Position numbers and translations under genes: made by a program
In this document: piece after piece, positions 28,159 to 38,578 of the stretch
Layout: each line of letters opens with the position of its first letter
Numbering within the stretch: the stretch's first letter is position 1
Source: Synechococcus sp. UW140
Lineage (GTDB): Bacteria; Cyanobacteriota; Cyanobacteriia; PCC-6307; Cyanobiaceae
NCBI GenBank assembly: GCA_945875915.1
Contig: CAMCMT010000014.1
Coordinates: 1-59,940 of the forward strand
Reading direction: 5' to 3'
Length of the DNA stretch: 59,940 bases
Notes under the pieces: model-generated
What the model was told of the DNA's origin: nothing
Seen by the model: only the letters and a program-made list of their open reading frames with translations
The model's database searches: none

Positions 28159-29256
28159 ATGAAACCGATTCTCCCATCCGAAGCCTCGCCGCAGCCTGGC
28201 CCGCCCCAGGGGCCCTCCGGCGTTGGCGGCCAGTCGCGCCCCCCCTGGGGCCCGGTCCATGCCGCCCTGCACCAACGCCTGCGCAGCGACCCGGACCTGC
28301 TGCCCACCGGGGCACCCCTGCTGCTGGCCGTGTCCGGCGGCCAGGACTCCATGGCCCTGACCCACCTGCTGCTCGATCTGGGCCGGTTACACGGCTGGAG
28401 CCTGCAGCTCTGGCACGGCGACCACGGCTGGCGCCCCGAATCGGCTCGCCAGGCTGAAGAACTCCAGGCCTGGGCGGAAGGCTGGGGCCTGGCGATCACG
28501 GTGGAGCGGGCTAGCGAACCCCCCGCCAGCGAAGCCGCGGCCCGGGCCTGGCGCTACGACCGCCTAGAAGCCCTGGCCTTGGAGCGGGCCTGCGCCCATG
28601 TGGTGACCGGCCACACCGCCAGCGACCGGGCCGAGACCTTGCTGCTGCACCTGGCCCGCGGCAGCCACCGCCAGGGCTTGGCCAGCCTGCGGCGGCGCCG
28701 GCCGATCAGTCCTGGCTCGCCGATCAGCCTGGTGCGCCCCCTGCTGGGCCTCAGCCGGGCCGACACCGGGCAATTCTGCGCCGACTGGAGCCTGCCGATC
28801 TGGCTTGACCCCAGCAATGCCAGTCCCCGCTTCAGCCGCAACCGGATCCGCCAGGAGGTGATGCCGGTGCTGGAGGAGCTCCATCCCGGCAGCGCCGGCC
28901 GCATCAGTGCCCTGGCAGAACGGCTCGAACAGGAACAGGCCGGACTGGAGGAGCTGCTCGACTTCGCCCTGGCTCGCCTCATCCCTCCGCAAGCGGAGGG
29001 AACGGCACCGGGCCTAGACCGGGCCGGCCTCACCCGCCTAGGGCACCCCAACCAGAGGCAGCTGCTGCACCACTGGCTCAAACGCCAGAGCGGCCTCAGC
29101 CTGGAGGCCGCCAGCCTGGAGTCCCTGCTGGGCCAGCTCCAACCCAACCAGGGCCCAGGCGAGCGACCCTTGGGCCAGGGCTGGCGGCTGGGCTGGACCC
29201 GGCGCCTGCTGGTGTTAATCCCCCCAGACAAGGGGTCTGGCCCAGGGCCGGCCTAA
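28159..29256 (+). CDS. tilS: tRNA(Ile)-lysidine synthase
   Basis: TilS converts C34 of tRNA-Ile(CAU) to lysidine so that it reads AUA. The 365-residue protein has the PP-loop LLAVSGGQDSMALTHLLL (SGGxDS at about 59-64), VVTGHTASDRAETLLLHLARG, and the substrate segment LDPSNASPRFSRNRIRQEVM, all diagnostic. It lacks the long C-terminal domain of E. coli TilS. The first about 30 residues are an unconserved Pro/Gly-rich stretch, so the true start may be further in. Confidence 0.93.
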   Translation: MKPILPSEASPQPGPPQGPSGVGGQSRPPWGPVHAALHQRLRSDPDLLPTGAPLLLAVSGGQDSMALTHLLLDLGRLHGWSLQLWHGDHGWRPESARQAEELQAWAEGWGLAITVERASEPPASEAAARAWRYDRLEALALERACAHVVTGHTASDRAETLLLHLARGSHRQGLASLRRRRPISPGSPISLVRPLLGLSRADTGQFCADWSLPIWLDPSNASPRFSRNRIRQEVMPVLEELHPGSAGRISALAERLEQEQAGLEELLDFALARLIPPQAEGTAPGLDRAGLTRLGHPNQRQLLHHWLKRQSGLSLEAASLESLLGQLQPNQGPGERPLGQGWRLGWTRRLLVLIPPDKGSGPGPA

Positions 29257-29353
29257 CCCAGCCCCGGGGCCAGAAGGATCCAGGTCAGACGTTCAGCCCC
29301 AGTCCCGGTCAGACTCCCGCAACGCCATTGCGTCACCATCGCCTGAACCGTTT

Positions 29354-30043
29354 GTGAGCATCAACCTTCAGGACGCCTATATCGCCGTCGAGCATGCCTA
29401 CAGCATGCAGCAGTTTCCTGAGGCCCTGCGGCTAGCCCAGGACCTCGTGCCCCGCATTCCCAGCGGCTCGGAGGACCAGCTGGATCTGCGGCTGCAATTG
29501 CTGATCGGCCACACCTATCTCTACGGCCTTGGCCTAGCCCAGAAGGCCCTGCCCTGTTATCAACAGGTGTTGAGACTGAGCTACGACCCTACCTACCGGG
29601 AACTGGCCGACCAGGGCGTGGCCCTCTGCCAGCAGGCTGGCGCCAGCCTGCTGGCAGAGGGCTCCAAAAGCGCCAGTCCCAGCCCGGCCGCCGGCACCGA
29701 CGAAGCGCCATCGAGCTCCAGTTCAGGAGCGGCCGTGCCCTGGCTGGAGGACCTGAGCACCCTGGGCACCACCGGCCAGGCTGGACAGGACGGCCCCCAG
29801 GGCCAACCTGGATTAGAGGGGGAAACGGCGGCGGCCCAACCCTGGCAACGGAAGGCTGGGGAGTCGGTGAAAGCCGAGCTGGTCGAGAGGATCGAAGTGA
29901 TCGAACCTGACCTGGTCGAGGGGATTGGGGGGCCTGCCCCCTCCTCGCTGGAACCCGCGGGCGGCCTGGGGAGTCCCCAGGCCTTCACCCCCGCCGAGGC
30001 GGCCGAACTGGCCAAGGGCCTGCTCAAGGTGGTGTTGCGCTGA
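29354..30043 (+). CDS. Hypothetical TPR-like protein with disordered tail
   Basis: This 229-residue protein is of unknown function. The first about 90 residues look like two or three TPR-type helical pairs (AYIAVEHAYSMQQFPEALRL; LQLLIGHTYLYGLGLAQKAL; YREL-ADQGVALC). The rest is low-complexity, rich in Gly, Ser, Glu and Pro, with a short final helix (FTPAEAAELAKGLLKVVL). This architecture suggests a protein-interaction adaptor. The start is GTG 29354. It is convergent with rnj. Confidence 0.7.
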   Translation: MSINLQDAYIAVEHAYSMQQFPEALRLAQDLVPRIPSGSEDQLDLRLQLLIGHTYLYGLGLAQKALPCYQQVLRLSYDPTYRELADQGVALCQQAGASLLAEGSKSASPSPAAGTDEAPSSSSSGAAVPWLEDLSTLGTTGQAGQDGPQGQPGLEGETAAAQPWQRKAGESVKAELVERIEVIEPDLVEGIGGPAPSSLEPAGGLGSPQAFTPAEAAELAKGLLKVVLR

Positions 30044-30094
30044 GGCCCAGACCGGGGTTGAACCGGCCCAGGCAAGGCGCGGCGGGCAGTGCCC

Positions 30095-32167
30095 TCAGCT
30101 GGCGGCGCCGGAACGGCGGCGGCGCGTGCGGGTGGCAGCCAGGTCCGGATCTTCGATCGGGGCTTCGGCAGCCGCCACCGCCACAAGTTGGCGCTGGGGT
30201 TCAGCCTCGGCTGGTGCCGGGGCTGCGGGCTGGGCAAGGGCCGTGGCAGCAGCGGCCGGAGCCGGGCGATCGCGGATGACATCCCGGTTGATCTCACGGT
30301 GGACGTCGCGATTCACCTCCCGGCTCAGCTCACGGCCGCCATCGCGGCGACCACCCCGGGAAGCGGGACGGCTATCGGGCTCAGCATCGGCACGGCCCTT
30401 GTAGGCAGGGGTGCCGGCAGGGGCTGGCTGGACCAGACAAATGATCAGCGGTTCCACCTGGAGCTCGCGGCGCAGGCGCCGCTGCAGGCCCACTTCGATT
30501 TCGCGCTGCACGCCCATCCAATCGACATCGGGGGCGGCGCCACCACTGTTGCGCGACAACTGGCTCCAGCGGTTCTCCAGGACCCAGCCGATCTCGCGCT
30601 CGGCCCAGAGGGACATCTTGCGGGCATCGGCCGTGGTAACAACGCCGCGCAGGTTGACCCGGGGCGGCGCCGCCATCACGCCATCGGTGCTGATCACGGC
30701 CAACAGGGTGATCACACCGTCTTCGGCCAGCTGCTGGCGCTCCTTGAGCACCCGGGCATCAACGATGCCGTTGCGGGAGGCATCCAGCAGTTCGATACCA
30801 GCTTTGACGGGATCGCCCTTGTGAATCGACTCGGGCTTGAGTTCCACCACATCGCCGTTTTCGATGATTAGACAGTTCTCGGCGGGGATACCCATGGACT
30901 GGGCCGTTTTGGCGTGGGCCACCAACATGCGGTGTTCTCCATGCACGGGCACGAAAAACTTGGGCCGGGTCAGGGCCAGCATCAACTTGTCGTCTTCCTG
31001 GGAACCATGGCCGGAAACGTGGATACCTTCACCCTTGCCATAAACCACCTTGGCGCCAAGCATCATCAGCCTGTCGATCGTGTTCACCACCGAAATGGTG
31101 TTGCCTGGAATCGGGCTGGCCGAGAAGATGATCGTGTCGCTTGACTTCACCTGAACCTGGGGATGGTCGCTGCGGGAGATCCGGCTCAAGGCGGCGAGGG
31201 GCTCGCCCTGGCTGCCGGTCATCAGCAGCAGGGTTTCGCGGTCGGGCAGGTCGCGGATCTGCTTGATTGGCACAAATAGATCATCGGGGCAGCGCATGTA
31301 GCCCAGTTCCCGAGCTTTGGCGATCACGTTAAGCATGGAGCGACCCAGCAGGCCCACCTTGCGGCCATGCTTCATGGCGAGCTCGAGAATCATCGAGACC
31401 CGGTGGGTGGAGCTGGCGAAGGTGGTGAGAATCACCCGGCCTTGGGCATTACCAATGTGGCGATCAAGGTTGGGGAATACGGCCCGCTCTGGCGGTGTGA
31501 AACCGGGCAGCTCGGCGTTAGTGGAATCACTAAACAGGCACAGCACCCCCTGCTCGCCGTAGTGGGCCATGCGCTGGATGTCGAAATACTCGCCATCGAC
31601 CGGGGTGTGGTCGAATTTAAAGTCTCCGGTGAAAATCACCACCCCCGCCGGGGTGGTGATTGCCAAGGAGAAGCTATCGGCGAGCGAGTGGGTGTTGCGG
31701 ATGAACTCCACCTTGAAGTGCTGACCCACCTGCACCACATCGCGCGGGGAGACCGTCTGGAGGATCGTGCGATCCATCACGCCCGCTTCCTCCATCTTGC
31801 CCGTGAGCATGGAGAGGGCTAGGCGGGGCCCATAGATCACCGGAATCGTAAAGTTCTTGAGGTGGTGGGGAATACCACCGATGTGATCTTCATGGCCGTG
31901 GGTGACGATCATGCCGCGAATCCGCTTCTGGTTTTCACGCAGATAGCTGGTGTCGGGCAACACCACGTTGACGCCATGCATGCCATCACTGGGGAAGGCG
32001 AGACCGCCATCCACCAGCATCAGGTCATCACCATATTCAAAAACGCAGGTGTTTTTACCGATCTCATGCAAACCGCCGAGGGGAATGACCCGCAAGGTGG
32101 GCTGGTTATCAGCGGTCTCGGAACGGCCGGCGCTTGCCATACGGGTGATCGGATTGGATGGGCTCAT
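30095..32167 (-). CDS. rnj: Ribonuclease J
   Basis: RNase J is a 5'-3' exo- and endonuclease of the metallo-beta-lactamase/beta-CASP group that matures and degrades RNA. It has the metal-binding VTHGHEDHIGG (His90, His92, Asp94, His95), VIFTGDFKFDHTPVDG, the beta-CASP signature LLMTGSQGEPLAALSRIS, and FVPVHGEHRMLVAHAKTAQ. The 690 residues include a roughly 100-residue C-terminal tail not needed for the catalytic fold: Ser/Arg-rich, then a tetrapeptide repeat R-[ED]-[VI]-x at about 616-633, an Ala/Pro stretch, and a basic end (TRTRRRRSG). The tail may anchor RNA or RNase E. Confidence 0.95.
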   Translation of the reverse strand: MSPSNPITRMASAGRSETADNQPTLRVIPLGGLHEIGKNTCVFEYGDDLMLVDGGLAFPSDGMHGVNVVLPDTSYLRENQKRIRGMIVTHGHEDHIGGIPHHLKNFTIPVIYGPRLALSMLTGKMEEAGVMDRTILQTVSPRDVVQVGQHFKVEFIRNTHSLADSFSLAITTPAGVVIFTGDFKFDHTPVDGEYFDIQRMAHYGEQGVLCLFSDSTNAELPGFTPPERAVFPNLDRHIGNAQGRVILTTFASSTHRVSMILELAMKHGRKVGLLGRSMLNVIAKARELGYMRCPDDLFVPIKQIRDLPDRETLLLMTGSQGEPLAALSRISRSDHPQVQVKSSDTIIFSASPIPGNTISVVNTIDRLMMLGAKVVYGKGEGIHVSGHGSQEDDKLMLALTRPKFFVPVHGEHRMLVAHAKTAQSMGIPAENCLIIENGDVVELKPESIHKGDPVKAGIELLDASRNGIVDARVLKERQQLAEDGVITLLAVISTDGVMAAPPRVNLRGVVTTADARKMSLWAEREIGWVLENRWSQLSRNSGGAAPDVDWMGVQREIEVGLQRRLRRELQVEPLIICLVQPAPAGTPAYKGRADAEPDSRPASRGGRRDGGRELSREVNRDVHREINRDVIRDRPAPAAAATALAQPAAPAPAEAEPQRQLVAVAAAEAPIEDPDLAATRTRRRRSGAAS

Positions 32168-32278
32168 CAGGGGAAGGGGAAAAAAAGGGAAAGGGATGCC
32201 GAACTGAATGCAATGCCTCCGGACCCTTGTTTGCAGATTGGGCTGCTGGGAGGTGGAGGACTGGGATGGGCCTTGGCG

Positions 32279-33208
32279 TCAGGTAGGACGCAGGGCTGCC
32301 AGGGCTGTGGTTAATCGTTCGCGTACATCACTGGAGGCGGAGACCAGGGGAAGACGGGGGGCACCCACGGGCCAGCCGCTCAACTCCAAGGCGGCTTTGC
32401 AAGGAATCGGATTGGTGGTCAAAAACAGGGCCTTGCAAAGGGGCAGTAGCCGTTCGTGTAAGGCCAGGGCGGTGGAATGATCGCCGGCCAGGAAAGCGGT
32501 GACCATCTGGCTGATCTCGCGGGCCACCAGATGGCCGGCCACACTCACGACGCCCACGGCACCCACGGCCAACATCGGCAGGGTGAGGGCGTCATCGCCG
32601 CTATAGATCGCCAGCCGCTCGCCGCAAACGGCCCGCAATTGACTCACCTCCTCGGTGGTGCCGCTGGCGGCCTTAAAACTCACCACATTGGGCAGGTCAA
32701 GTAGGCGGGCCGTGGTCTCGGGGCTGAGGCTGGTGCCTGTGCGACCGGGAATGTTGTAAAGCATTAGGGGTAGCTCGGGCGCCGCCAGGGCCACGGCCCG
32801 GAAATGGGCTTCCAGCCCCTCCTGGGGCGGCTTGTTGTAGTAGGGCACCACCACCAGCGCCCCATCGGCGCCGAGGACCGCCGCCTGGCCGATCGCCTCG
32901 ATCGCCTCAGCGGTGCAATTACTGCCGGTGCCCGCCAGCAGGGCAGCGCGGTTGCCCACGGCAGCCTTGACGGCGGAGAAGAGTTGGTGTTGCTCCTCCC
33001 AACTGAGGGTGGGAGATTCGCCAGTGGTGCCGCAGAGCACCAGACCATCGCAGCCCTCGTCCACCAGGTGGCTGGCCAGCCGGCCGGCCAGGTCGAGATC
33101 CACGGCGCCGTCAGCGCCAAAGGGGGTGACCATGGCCGTCACCACCCGGCCAAAGGGGGCGGGGGAGGCGGCCCCAGGGGTGAGAGTGCTTGCAGGCAAA
33201 CCAGTCAT
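32279..33208 (-). CDS. dapA: 4-hydroxy-tetrahydrodipicolinate synthase
   Basis: DapA condenses aspartate semialdehyde with pyruvate, the first step of the lysine and diaminopimelate branch, and so feeds peptidoglycan synthesis. The 309-residue TIM barrel has [17 protein letters not shown], Tyr151 in [14 protein letters not shown], and the Schiff-base Lys179 in [13 protein letters not shown]. Its ATG overlaps the asd stop by four bases, so asd and dapA form one translationally coupled unit, with rnj next downstream after about 110 bases. Confidence 0.96.
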   Translation of the reverse strand: MTGLPASTLTPGAASPAPFGRVVTAMVTPFGADGAVDLDLAGRLASHLVDEGCDGLVLCGTTGESPTLSWEEQHQLFSAVKAAVGNRAALLAGTGSNCTAEAIEAIGQAAVLGADGALVVVPYYNKPPQEGLEAHFRAVALAAPELPLMLYNIPGRTGTSLSPETTARLLDLPNVVSFKAASGTTEEVSQLRAVCGERLAIYSGDDALTLPMLAVGAVGVVSVAGHLVAREISQMVTAFLAGDHSTALALHERLLPLCKALFLTTNPIPCKAALELSGWPVGAPRLPLVSASSDVRERLTTALAALRPT

Positions 33209-34293
33209 CGGCCCACTCCCGCAACCGCTTCGCCAGCTGGGGCGCCAGCCCGAGCCGCAGCGGGATCGAGCAGCAGCTCGGCGATCTGGATGGCGTTAAG
33301 GGCCGCACCCTTACGGATCTGGTCGCCGCAGAGCCAAAGCTCCAGGGCATTGGGCTCGCTGAGGTCCTGGCGGATGCGGCCCACGGCCACCGGGTCCCGA
33401 CCGGTGACATCGGTGGGCATGGGGAAGCGGTTTGAGCTGAAATCCTCGATCAACTCAACGCCCGGCGCCTGGGCCAACAGGGCACGGGCCTCCTCCACCG
33501 GGAAAGGTTCGTGGAATTCGATGTTGAGGGCCTCGGAGTGGGCCCGCAGCACCGGAACCCGCACACAGGTGGCCGTGACCCGCAGCTCGGGCAGGCCCAT
33601 GATCTTGCGGGTTTCATGGAGCATTTTCAGCTCCTCTTCGCAGTAGCCGTTGTCCTGCAGGGGGGAGTTGTGCAGGAACAGGTTGAAGGCGAGCGAATAG
33701 GGCAGCACGGTGCTTTCGGGGCTGCCGCCATCGAGCACGGTCTGGCTGAGGTTGCGCAGCTCTTCCATGGCGCGGGCGCCGGCGCCGCTAGCCGATTGGT
33801 AGGTACTCACCACCACCCGGCGCAGGGGCCGCCGGGCCGCCAGCGGCGCCAGGGCCAGGGTCATCAAGATCGTGGTGCAGTTGGGGTTGGCGATGATCCC
33901 CTGGTGGCCAAAGGCCGCTTGGGGGTTCACCTCGGGCACCACCAAAGGCACCTGGGGATCGAGCCGAAAGGCGCTGGAGTTGTCGATCACCAGGGCGCCG
34001 GCCGCCGCCGCTATGGGGGCCCATTGCTTGGACACCGATCCGCCGGCCGAGGCCAACACCAGATCAACCCCTATAAAGGCTCCGGCACTCACCGACTGGA
34101 TGGGCCAGGAGCGGCCATTCCATGTCAACGACTGACCGGCCGAGCGGGGTGAGGCCAACAGCACCAGCTCCGCCACCGGGAACTGGCGCTCGGCCAGCAG
34201 GGTGAGCAATTCCTGGCCCACGGCCCCGGTGGCACCGAGCACGGCCACCTTTAGGGGCCGGTTGGGGAGGGAACTGGCGGCAGGGAGGGACAA
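33205..34293 (-). CDS. asd: Aspartate-semialdehyde dehydrogenase
   Basis: Asd reduces aspartyl phosphate to aspartate semialdehyde with NADPH. The 362-residue protein has the nucleotide-binding [18 protein letters not shown], catalytic Cys139 in [12 protein letters not shown], and the substrate-binding region [36 protein letters not shown] follows, with the catalytic His. It is the first gene of the asd-dapA pair. A long non-coding stretch lies between its start and the rightward tig gene. Confidence 0.96.
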   Translation of the reverse strand: MSLPAASSLPNRPLKVAVLGATGAVGQELLTLLAERQFPVAELVLLASPRSAGQSLTWNGRSWPIQSVSAGAFIGVDLVLASAGGSVSKQWAPIAAAAGALVIDNSSAFRLDPQVPLVVPEVNPQAAFGHQGIIANPNCTTILMTLALAPLAARRPLRRVVVSTYQSASGAGARAMEELRNLSQTVLDGGSPESTVLPYSLAFNLFLHNSPLQDNGYCEEELKMLHETRKIMGLPELRVTATCVRVPVLRAHSEALNIEFHEPFPVEEARALLAQAPGVELIEDFSSNRFPMPTDVTGRDPVAVGRIRQDLSEPNALELWLCGDQIRKGAALNAIQIAELLLDPAAARAGAPAGEAVAGVGR

Positions 34294-34970
34294 GGGCGGC
34301 AGGGGAGAAAAGGAACGGTTGGGGCTGGAGCAGGGCTTGGTAGCAGGCTGGACTTAGCTCGTAAAGGCTTGGAATTCGGGAAAATCGAGGAGCCGATGAC
34401 GGCTGCTGGGTCCTGAAGAAGCTGGTCTGAAACCCTGGCTGGCTGGTTCGGCCCTACAAACCATTGGACTCAACAAACCCCTGGCCGTGGAAGACTGGGA
34501 CCAGGGAGCAGGATCCTGGGAGTGGAAATGGGGCTGGCGCAGGCTTGGGGCTTCGGGGGGAACCGGTTTTCCGGTAAGGAAACCTGACGATGGGGCTTTG
34601 CTCTAGATCGAAAGGACCCTGGAGCAGGAGCTCAGGATCGGGGCGACTGAATCGTCGAGGGCGTTGGCCTGGCGGGTAGGGCTTTGGGCTGGCTCAGCAG
34701 GGCTTTAGCTGAGCAGATTTAGGGCTGGATCTGGACTGGGGCTGGCAGGGGGCCTGGGGCTAGGTCGGTGGGAACGGGTAAGTAAGGGGACGTATGGGAG
34801 ACGAAGGATTGGGGCAGCGGCCGGTCCAACCCCCCACCTCAGGGGATGGTCTCAACAATACGCGGCCGTTTGGTCCTTGGCGAAGGGACCCAGGGGGCTC
34901 GTGAGGTCAGTTCCTAGGATCGTTGGCTGCCCCGCCGATCCGGTCCGGCGTTCCTCCCCACCAGCCCGCC
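34294..34970. other. 677-base G-rich non-coding stretch between asd and tig
   Basis: I see no plausible gene in either strand here. The plus strand is strongly G-rich: in the three lines 34501-34560, 34621-34680 and 34741-34800 I count 92 G against 31 C. GGGCTGG-type words recur, and there are two perfect hairpins: ACCGG-tttt-CCGGT at 34562-34575, and GCTCAGC-N9-GCTGAGC at 34692-34714. It must include the divergent asd and tig promoters, but is far longer than needed. A structured non-coding RNA or a long tig leader is possible. It does not contain recognisable RNase P RNA or tmRNA signatures. Confidence 0.5.
34692..34714 (+). other. Perfect 7-bp hairpin in the asd-tig gap
   Basis: GCTCAGC at 34692-34698 pairs exactly with GCTGAGC at 34708-34714 around a nine-base loop. 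The following bases AGATTTAGGG are only weakly T-rich. It could be a terminator of a small upstream RNA or a structural element of a tig leader. Confidence 0.4.
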
Positions 34971-36371
34971 ATGAGTCCTGCCGCCAGCGCCGCCGTCCCC
35001 GCCAGCCTGAAGGTCACCACCAGCCCTCGCCCGGGCAGCCGCCTGGCCCTGGAAGTTGCCGTTCCGGCGGGCCGCAGCCAGTCCAGCTACGACGCCGCCC
35101 TGGAGAAACTCAGCCGCAGCATCAAGTTGCCCGGCTTCCGCAAGGGCAAGGTGCCCCGGCCGGTGCTGATGCAACAAATCGGCCCCCTGCGGGTGCGCGC
35201 CACCGCCCTGGAGGACCTAGTCGATTCCGTGTTCCGCGACGCCCTGGCCCAGGAGGCGATCCCGGCGATCGGCCAACCGGAACTGGCCGGCGGCTTCGAA
35301 GCCCTGCTGGAGCGGTTCGCCCCCGGCGAGGAACTCACCTTGGTCTTAGAGCTGGATGTGGAGCCCACCCCCAGCCTGAAAGTCACCAAGGGGCTGGTGG
35401 TCGCCAGCGAAGCCGTCAGCTACGACCCCGCCCGGGTCGAGGAATGGATCGAACAGTCCCGCCAGAAGCTGGCCAGCCTGGTGCCGGTCGAGGACCGGCC
35501 CGCCCAGGCCGGTGATGTGACCGTGGTCGACTTCAGCGGCACCTTCAGCGATGACGGCAGCCCAATCAGCGGCGGCAGTGGCGAAGGCATGGAAGTGGAA
35601 CTGGAAGAGGGCCGCATGATCCCCGGCTTCGTCGAAGGGGTGATCGGCATGGCGGTAGGCGACACCAAGACCGTGGCCTGCCAGTTCCCCGAGGAGTACC
35701 CCCAGGAGGACTGCCGCGGCCGGGCCGCCAGCTTCGTGCTCACCCTCACCGACCTCAAAACCAAGGAGCTGCCCGAGCTCGACGACGCCTTCGCCCAGCA
35801 GGCCAGCGACAAGGAAACCCTCGCCGAGCTGCGCACCGACCTGGAAGCCCGCCTCCAGGAAGACGCCGAACGGCGCGACAAGGCCAACCGCCATGACGCC
35901 CTGCTCGACGCCCTCGTGGAGCAGCTCGTGGTGGAACTGCCCGAAACCCTGGTGCAGGAAGAGATCCGTGCCCTGCTGGAGCAGACCGCCGGCCAGCTGG
36001 CCCAGCAGGGCATGGATGTGCGCAAACTTTTTACCCCTGAGCTGGTGCGCAGCCTGCGGGACACCTCCCGGCCCGAAGCCGAAAAGCGCCTGCGCCGCAG
36101 CCTGGCCCTCAAGGCCCTGGCCCTGGCCGAAGCGATCGAACTGGCCGAGGAGGAGCTCGACACCAAGCTCAAGGAGCTCTCCCGCAACCTCAGCGAGAGC
36201 GGCAATATCGATCCAGCCCGCCTGCGCCAGGCCGTGCAGGAAGACCTGATGCGCCAGAAGCTGCTCGACTGGCTGGAAAGCCACAGCACCATCACCGCCA
36301 AGACCGCCGAGGACCTGGCTGGGGAGGATGGGGCCATCGCTGGCGGGACCGACGCCGCCGAGCCCGCTTGA
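34971..36371 (+). CDS. tig: Trigger factor
   Basis: Trigger factor is the ribosome-bound chaperone and peptidyl-prolyl isomerase. The N-terminal ribosome-binding segment contains the signature [14 protein letters not shown] (usual GFRxGKxP). The FKBP-like domain follows with [17 protein letters not shown] and [18 protein letters not shown], and the C-terminal helical arms extend to about residue 440. The 466-residue length is normal. ATG 34971 is chosen; an in-frame ATG at 34923 would add 16 residues. It leads the tig-clpP-clpX order widely conserved in bacteria. Confidence 0.95.
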   Translation: MSPAASAAVPASLKVTTSPRPGSRLALEVAVPAGRSQSSYDAALEKLSRSIKLPGFRKGKVPRPVLMQQIGPLRVRATALEDLVDSVFRDALAQEAIPAIGQPELAGGFEALLERFAPGEELTLVLELDVEPTPSLKVTKGLVVASEAVSYDPARVEEWIEQSRQKLASLVPVEDRPAQAGDVTVVDFSGTFSDDGSPISGGSGEGMEVELEEGRMIPGFVEGVIGMAVGDTKTVACQFPEEYPQEDCRGRAASFVLTLTDLKTKELPELDDAFAQQASDKETLAELRTDLEARLQEDAERRDKANRHDALLDALVEQLVVELPETLVQEEIRALLEQTAGQLAQQGMDVRKLFTPELVRSLRDTSRPEAEKRLRRSLALKALALAEAIELAEEELDTKLKELSRNLSESGNIDPARLRQAVQEDLMRQKLLDWLESHSTITAKTAEDLAGEDGAIAGGTDAAEPA

Positions 36372-36412
36372 GCGCCATAGATTGACCCCACTGCCCTAAG
36401 TCCGACGGCCGC

Positions 36413-37102
36413 GTGATCGACGCCCAACTCCACGCCCTACGCCACCATCCGGTCTTGAACCAATGGCAGGGCGATCGCCCCGAGGCGATCGCACTCAGAC
36501 CCCAGGCCGCCCCTGGGATCCTGCCCACAGTGGTGGAGCAGTCTGGCCGGGGCGACCGGGCCTTTGACATCTATTCGCGCCTGCTACGCGAGCGGATCAT
36601 TTTCCTGGGCACGGGCATCGATGACGCCGTGGCTGATGCCGTGGTGGCCCAGCTGCTGTTCCTCGAGGCCGAAGACCCCGAAAAGGACATTCAGATCTAT
36701 GTGAATTCCCCCGGCGGCTCGGTGACCGCGGGCCTGGCCATCTACGACACGATGCAGCAGGTGACCCCGGACATCGTCACCATCTGCTACGGCCTGGCCG
36801 CCAGCATGGGCGCCTTTTTGCTAACTGGTGGCACCAAGGGCAAACGCCTGGCCCTGCCCAACGCCCGGATCATGATTCACCAACCCCTCGGCGGCGCCCA
36901 GGGCCAGGCCGTGGACATCGAGATCCAGGCCAAGGAAATCCTCTTCCTCAAGGACACTCTTAATGGCCTAATGGCCGAACACACGGGCCAACCCCTCGAG
37001 AAAATCGCCGAAGATACGGACCGGGATTACTTCCTCTCGCCTGCCGAAGCCGTGACCTACGGCCTGATCGACCGGGTCGTGACCGAGGTGAATCCCGCCT
37101 AA
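36413..37102 (+). CDS. clpP: ATP-dependent Clp protease proteolytic subunit
   Basis: ClpP is the tetradecameric serine protease that works with ClpX or ClpC. The 229-residue protein has the catalytic triad Ser131 ([11 protein letters not shown]), His156 ([11 protein letters not shown]) and Asp205 (DTDRDYFLS), the oxyanion-region [19 protein letters not shown], and the processing-region motif [18 protein letters not shown]. The first 40 residues are unusually long and carry two HIP1 octamers (36471 and 36485). The start is GTG 36413, beginning MIDAQ as in cyanobacterial ClpP2. Cyanobacteria have several clpP copies; this one is paired with clpX. Confidence 0.96.
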   Translation: MIDAQLHALRHHPVLNQWQGDRPEAIALRPQAAPGILPTVVEQSGRGDRAFDIYSRLLRERIIFLGTGIDDAVADAVVAQLLFLEAEDPEKDIQIYVNSPGGSVTAGLAIYDTMQQVTPDIVTICYGLAASMGAFLLTGGTKGKRLALPNARIMIHQPLGGAQGQAVDIEIQAKEILFLKDTLNGLMAEHTGQPLEKIAEDTDRDYFLSPAEAVTYGLIDRVVTEVNPA

Positions 37103-37175
37103 TCAGCCAGCTCCTACCTCCGCATCAGAGCTCCACCCCCCTTGCCCTGGACCTACCCCTTAGACCCTTCCCTCG

Positions 37176-38525
37176 ATGGCCAAGTTCGACGCCCACCTGA
37201 AGTGCTCGTTCTGCGGCAAGTCCCAGGAGCAGGTGCGCAAGTTGATTGCCGGCCCTGGCGTATACATCTGCGACGAATGCATCGATCTCTGCAACGAGAT
37301 TCTCGATGAGGAGCTGACCGAAAGCCAGGTGGCCGCCCGCAGCGCCCCCGAAACCAAGAGCAAAGCCCCCAGTAGGAAAACGTCCAAACCGGCCCCGGTC
37401 CTGGCCGAAGTGCCCAAGCCCCACCAAATCAAGGCCTTCCTCGACCAGCAGGTGGTGGGCCAGGAGCAGGCCAAAAAAGTGCTAGCGGTAGCGGTGTACA
37501 ACCACTACAAACGGCTGGCCTGGCAAGGCGATGGCCAGGGAGAAACGGATCAAACCGCCACCCGCCTCCAAAAGTCGAACATTCTGCTGATCGGTCCCAC
37601 AGGCTGCGGCAAGACCCTGCTCGCCCAGACCCTGGCCGAGATGCTTGATGTGCCCTTTGCCGTGGCCGATGCCACCACCTTGACCGAGGCGGGCTACGTC
37701 GGCGAAGACGTGGAAAATATCCTGCTGCGGCTACTGCAGAAGTCCGACATGGATGTGGAGCAGGCCCAGCGCGGCATTATCTATATTGATGAGATCGATA
37801 AGATCGCCCGCAAAAGCGAAAATCCTTCGATCACCCGCGATGTCTCCGGAGAAGGGGTGCAACAGGCCCTGCTGAAGCTGCTGGAAGGCACCCTGGCCAA
37901 CGTGCCGCCCCAGGGGGGCCGCAAGCATCCCTACCAGGACTGCATCCAAATCGATACCAGCCAGATTCTGTTCATCTGCGGTGGCGCCTTTGTGGGGCTG
38001 GACGATCTGGTGCAGCGGCGCCTAGGTCGCAATTCGATCGGTTTCCTGCCGGCCGATGGCCGTAGCCGCCAACACAAGGACCTCCAGACCAGCCAGGTGT
38101 TGCGCCACTTGGAGTCCGACGACCTCGTGCGCTATGGCCTGATTCCGGAATTCATTGGCCGCCTGCCGGTGAGCGCCATGCTCGAACCCCTGGACAGCCA
38201 AGCCCTCGAATCGATTCTCACCACCCCCCGCGACGCCCTGGTCAAGCAGTTCCAGACCCTGCTGAGCATGGACAACGTGCGCCTCGAATTCGAACCGGGG
38301 GCCGTGCAGGCGATCGCCGCCGAGGCCCACCGCCGCAAGACCGGTGCCCGCGCCCTGCGCGGCATCATCGAAGAGCTGATGCTCGATGTGATGTACGACC
38401 TGCCCTCCAGCACGGAGGTCAAGAGTTTCACAATCACCCAGGAGATGGTGGAGCAGCGCAGCAAGGCCAAGGTGCTGGAGATCCCCAGCAGCAAGGCCGA
38501 CCGGAACAAGCGCGAGTCAGCCTGA
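37176..38525 (+). CDS. clpX: ATP-dependent Clp protease ATP-binding subunit ClpX
   Basis: ClpX unfolds tagged substrates and threads them into ClpP. The 449-residue AAA+ protein has the N-terminal zinc-binding domain (Cys10, Cys13, Cys32, Cys35), Walker [15 protein letters not shown], the pore loop [14 protein letters not shown], Walker [13 protein letters not shown], and the RKH loop [20 protein letters not shown] supplies the IGF-type loop that docks on ClpP. It follows clpP by 73 bases, in one likely operon with tig. Confidence 0.97.
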   Translation: MAKFDAHLKCSFCGKSQEQVRKLIAGPGVYICDECIDLCNEILDEELTESQVAARSAPETKSKAPSRKTSKPAPVLAEVPKPHQIKAFLDQQVVGQEQAKKVLAVAVYNHYKRLAWQGDGQGETDQTATRLQKSNILLIGPTGCGKTLLAQTLAEMLDVPFAVADATTLTEAGYVGEDVENILLRLLQKSDMDVEQAQRGIIYIDEIDKIARKSENPSITRDVSGEGVQQALLKLLEGTLANVPPQGGRKHPYQDCIQIDTSQILFICGGAFVGLDDLVQRRLGRNSIGFLPADGRSRQHKDLQTSQVLRHLESDDLVRYGLIPEFIGRLPVSAMLEPLDSQALESILTTPRDALVKQFQTLLSMDNVRLEFEPGAVQAIAAEAHRRKTGARALRGIIEELMLDVMYDLPSSTEVKSFTITQEMVEQRSKAKVLEIPSSKADRNKRESA

Positions 38526-38578
38526 AGCTTCCACCGGATTCCCCGTCCCTTTCCGGTTCCCTGATCGGTCCCCCTGCC

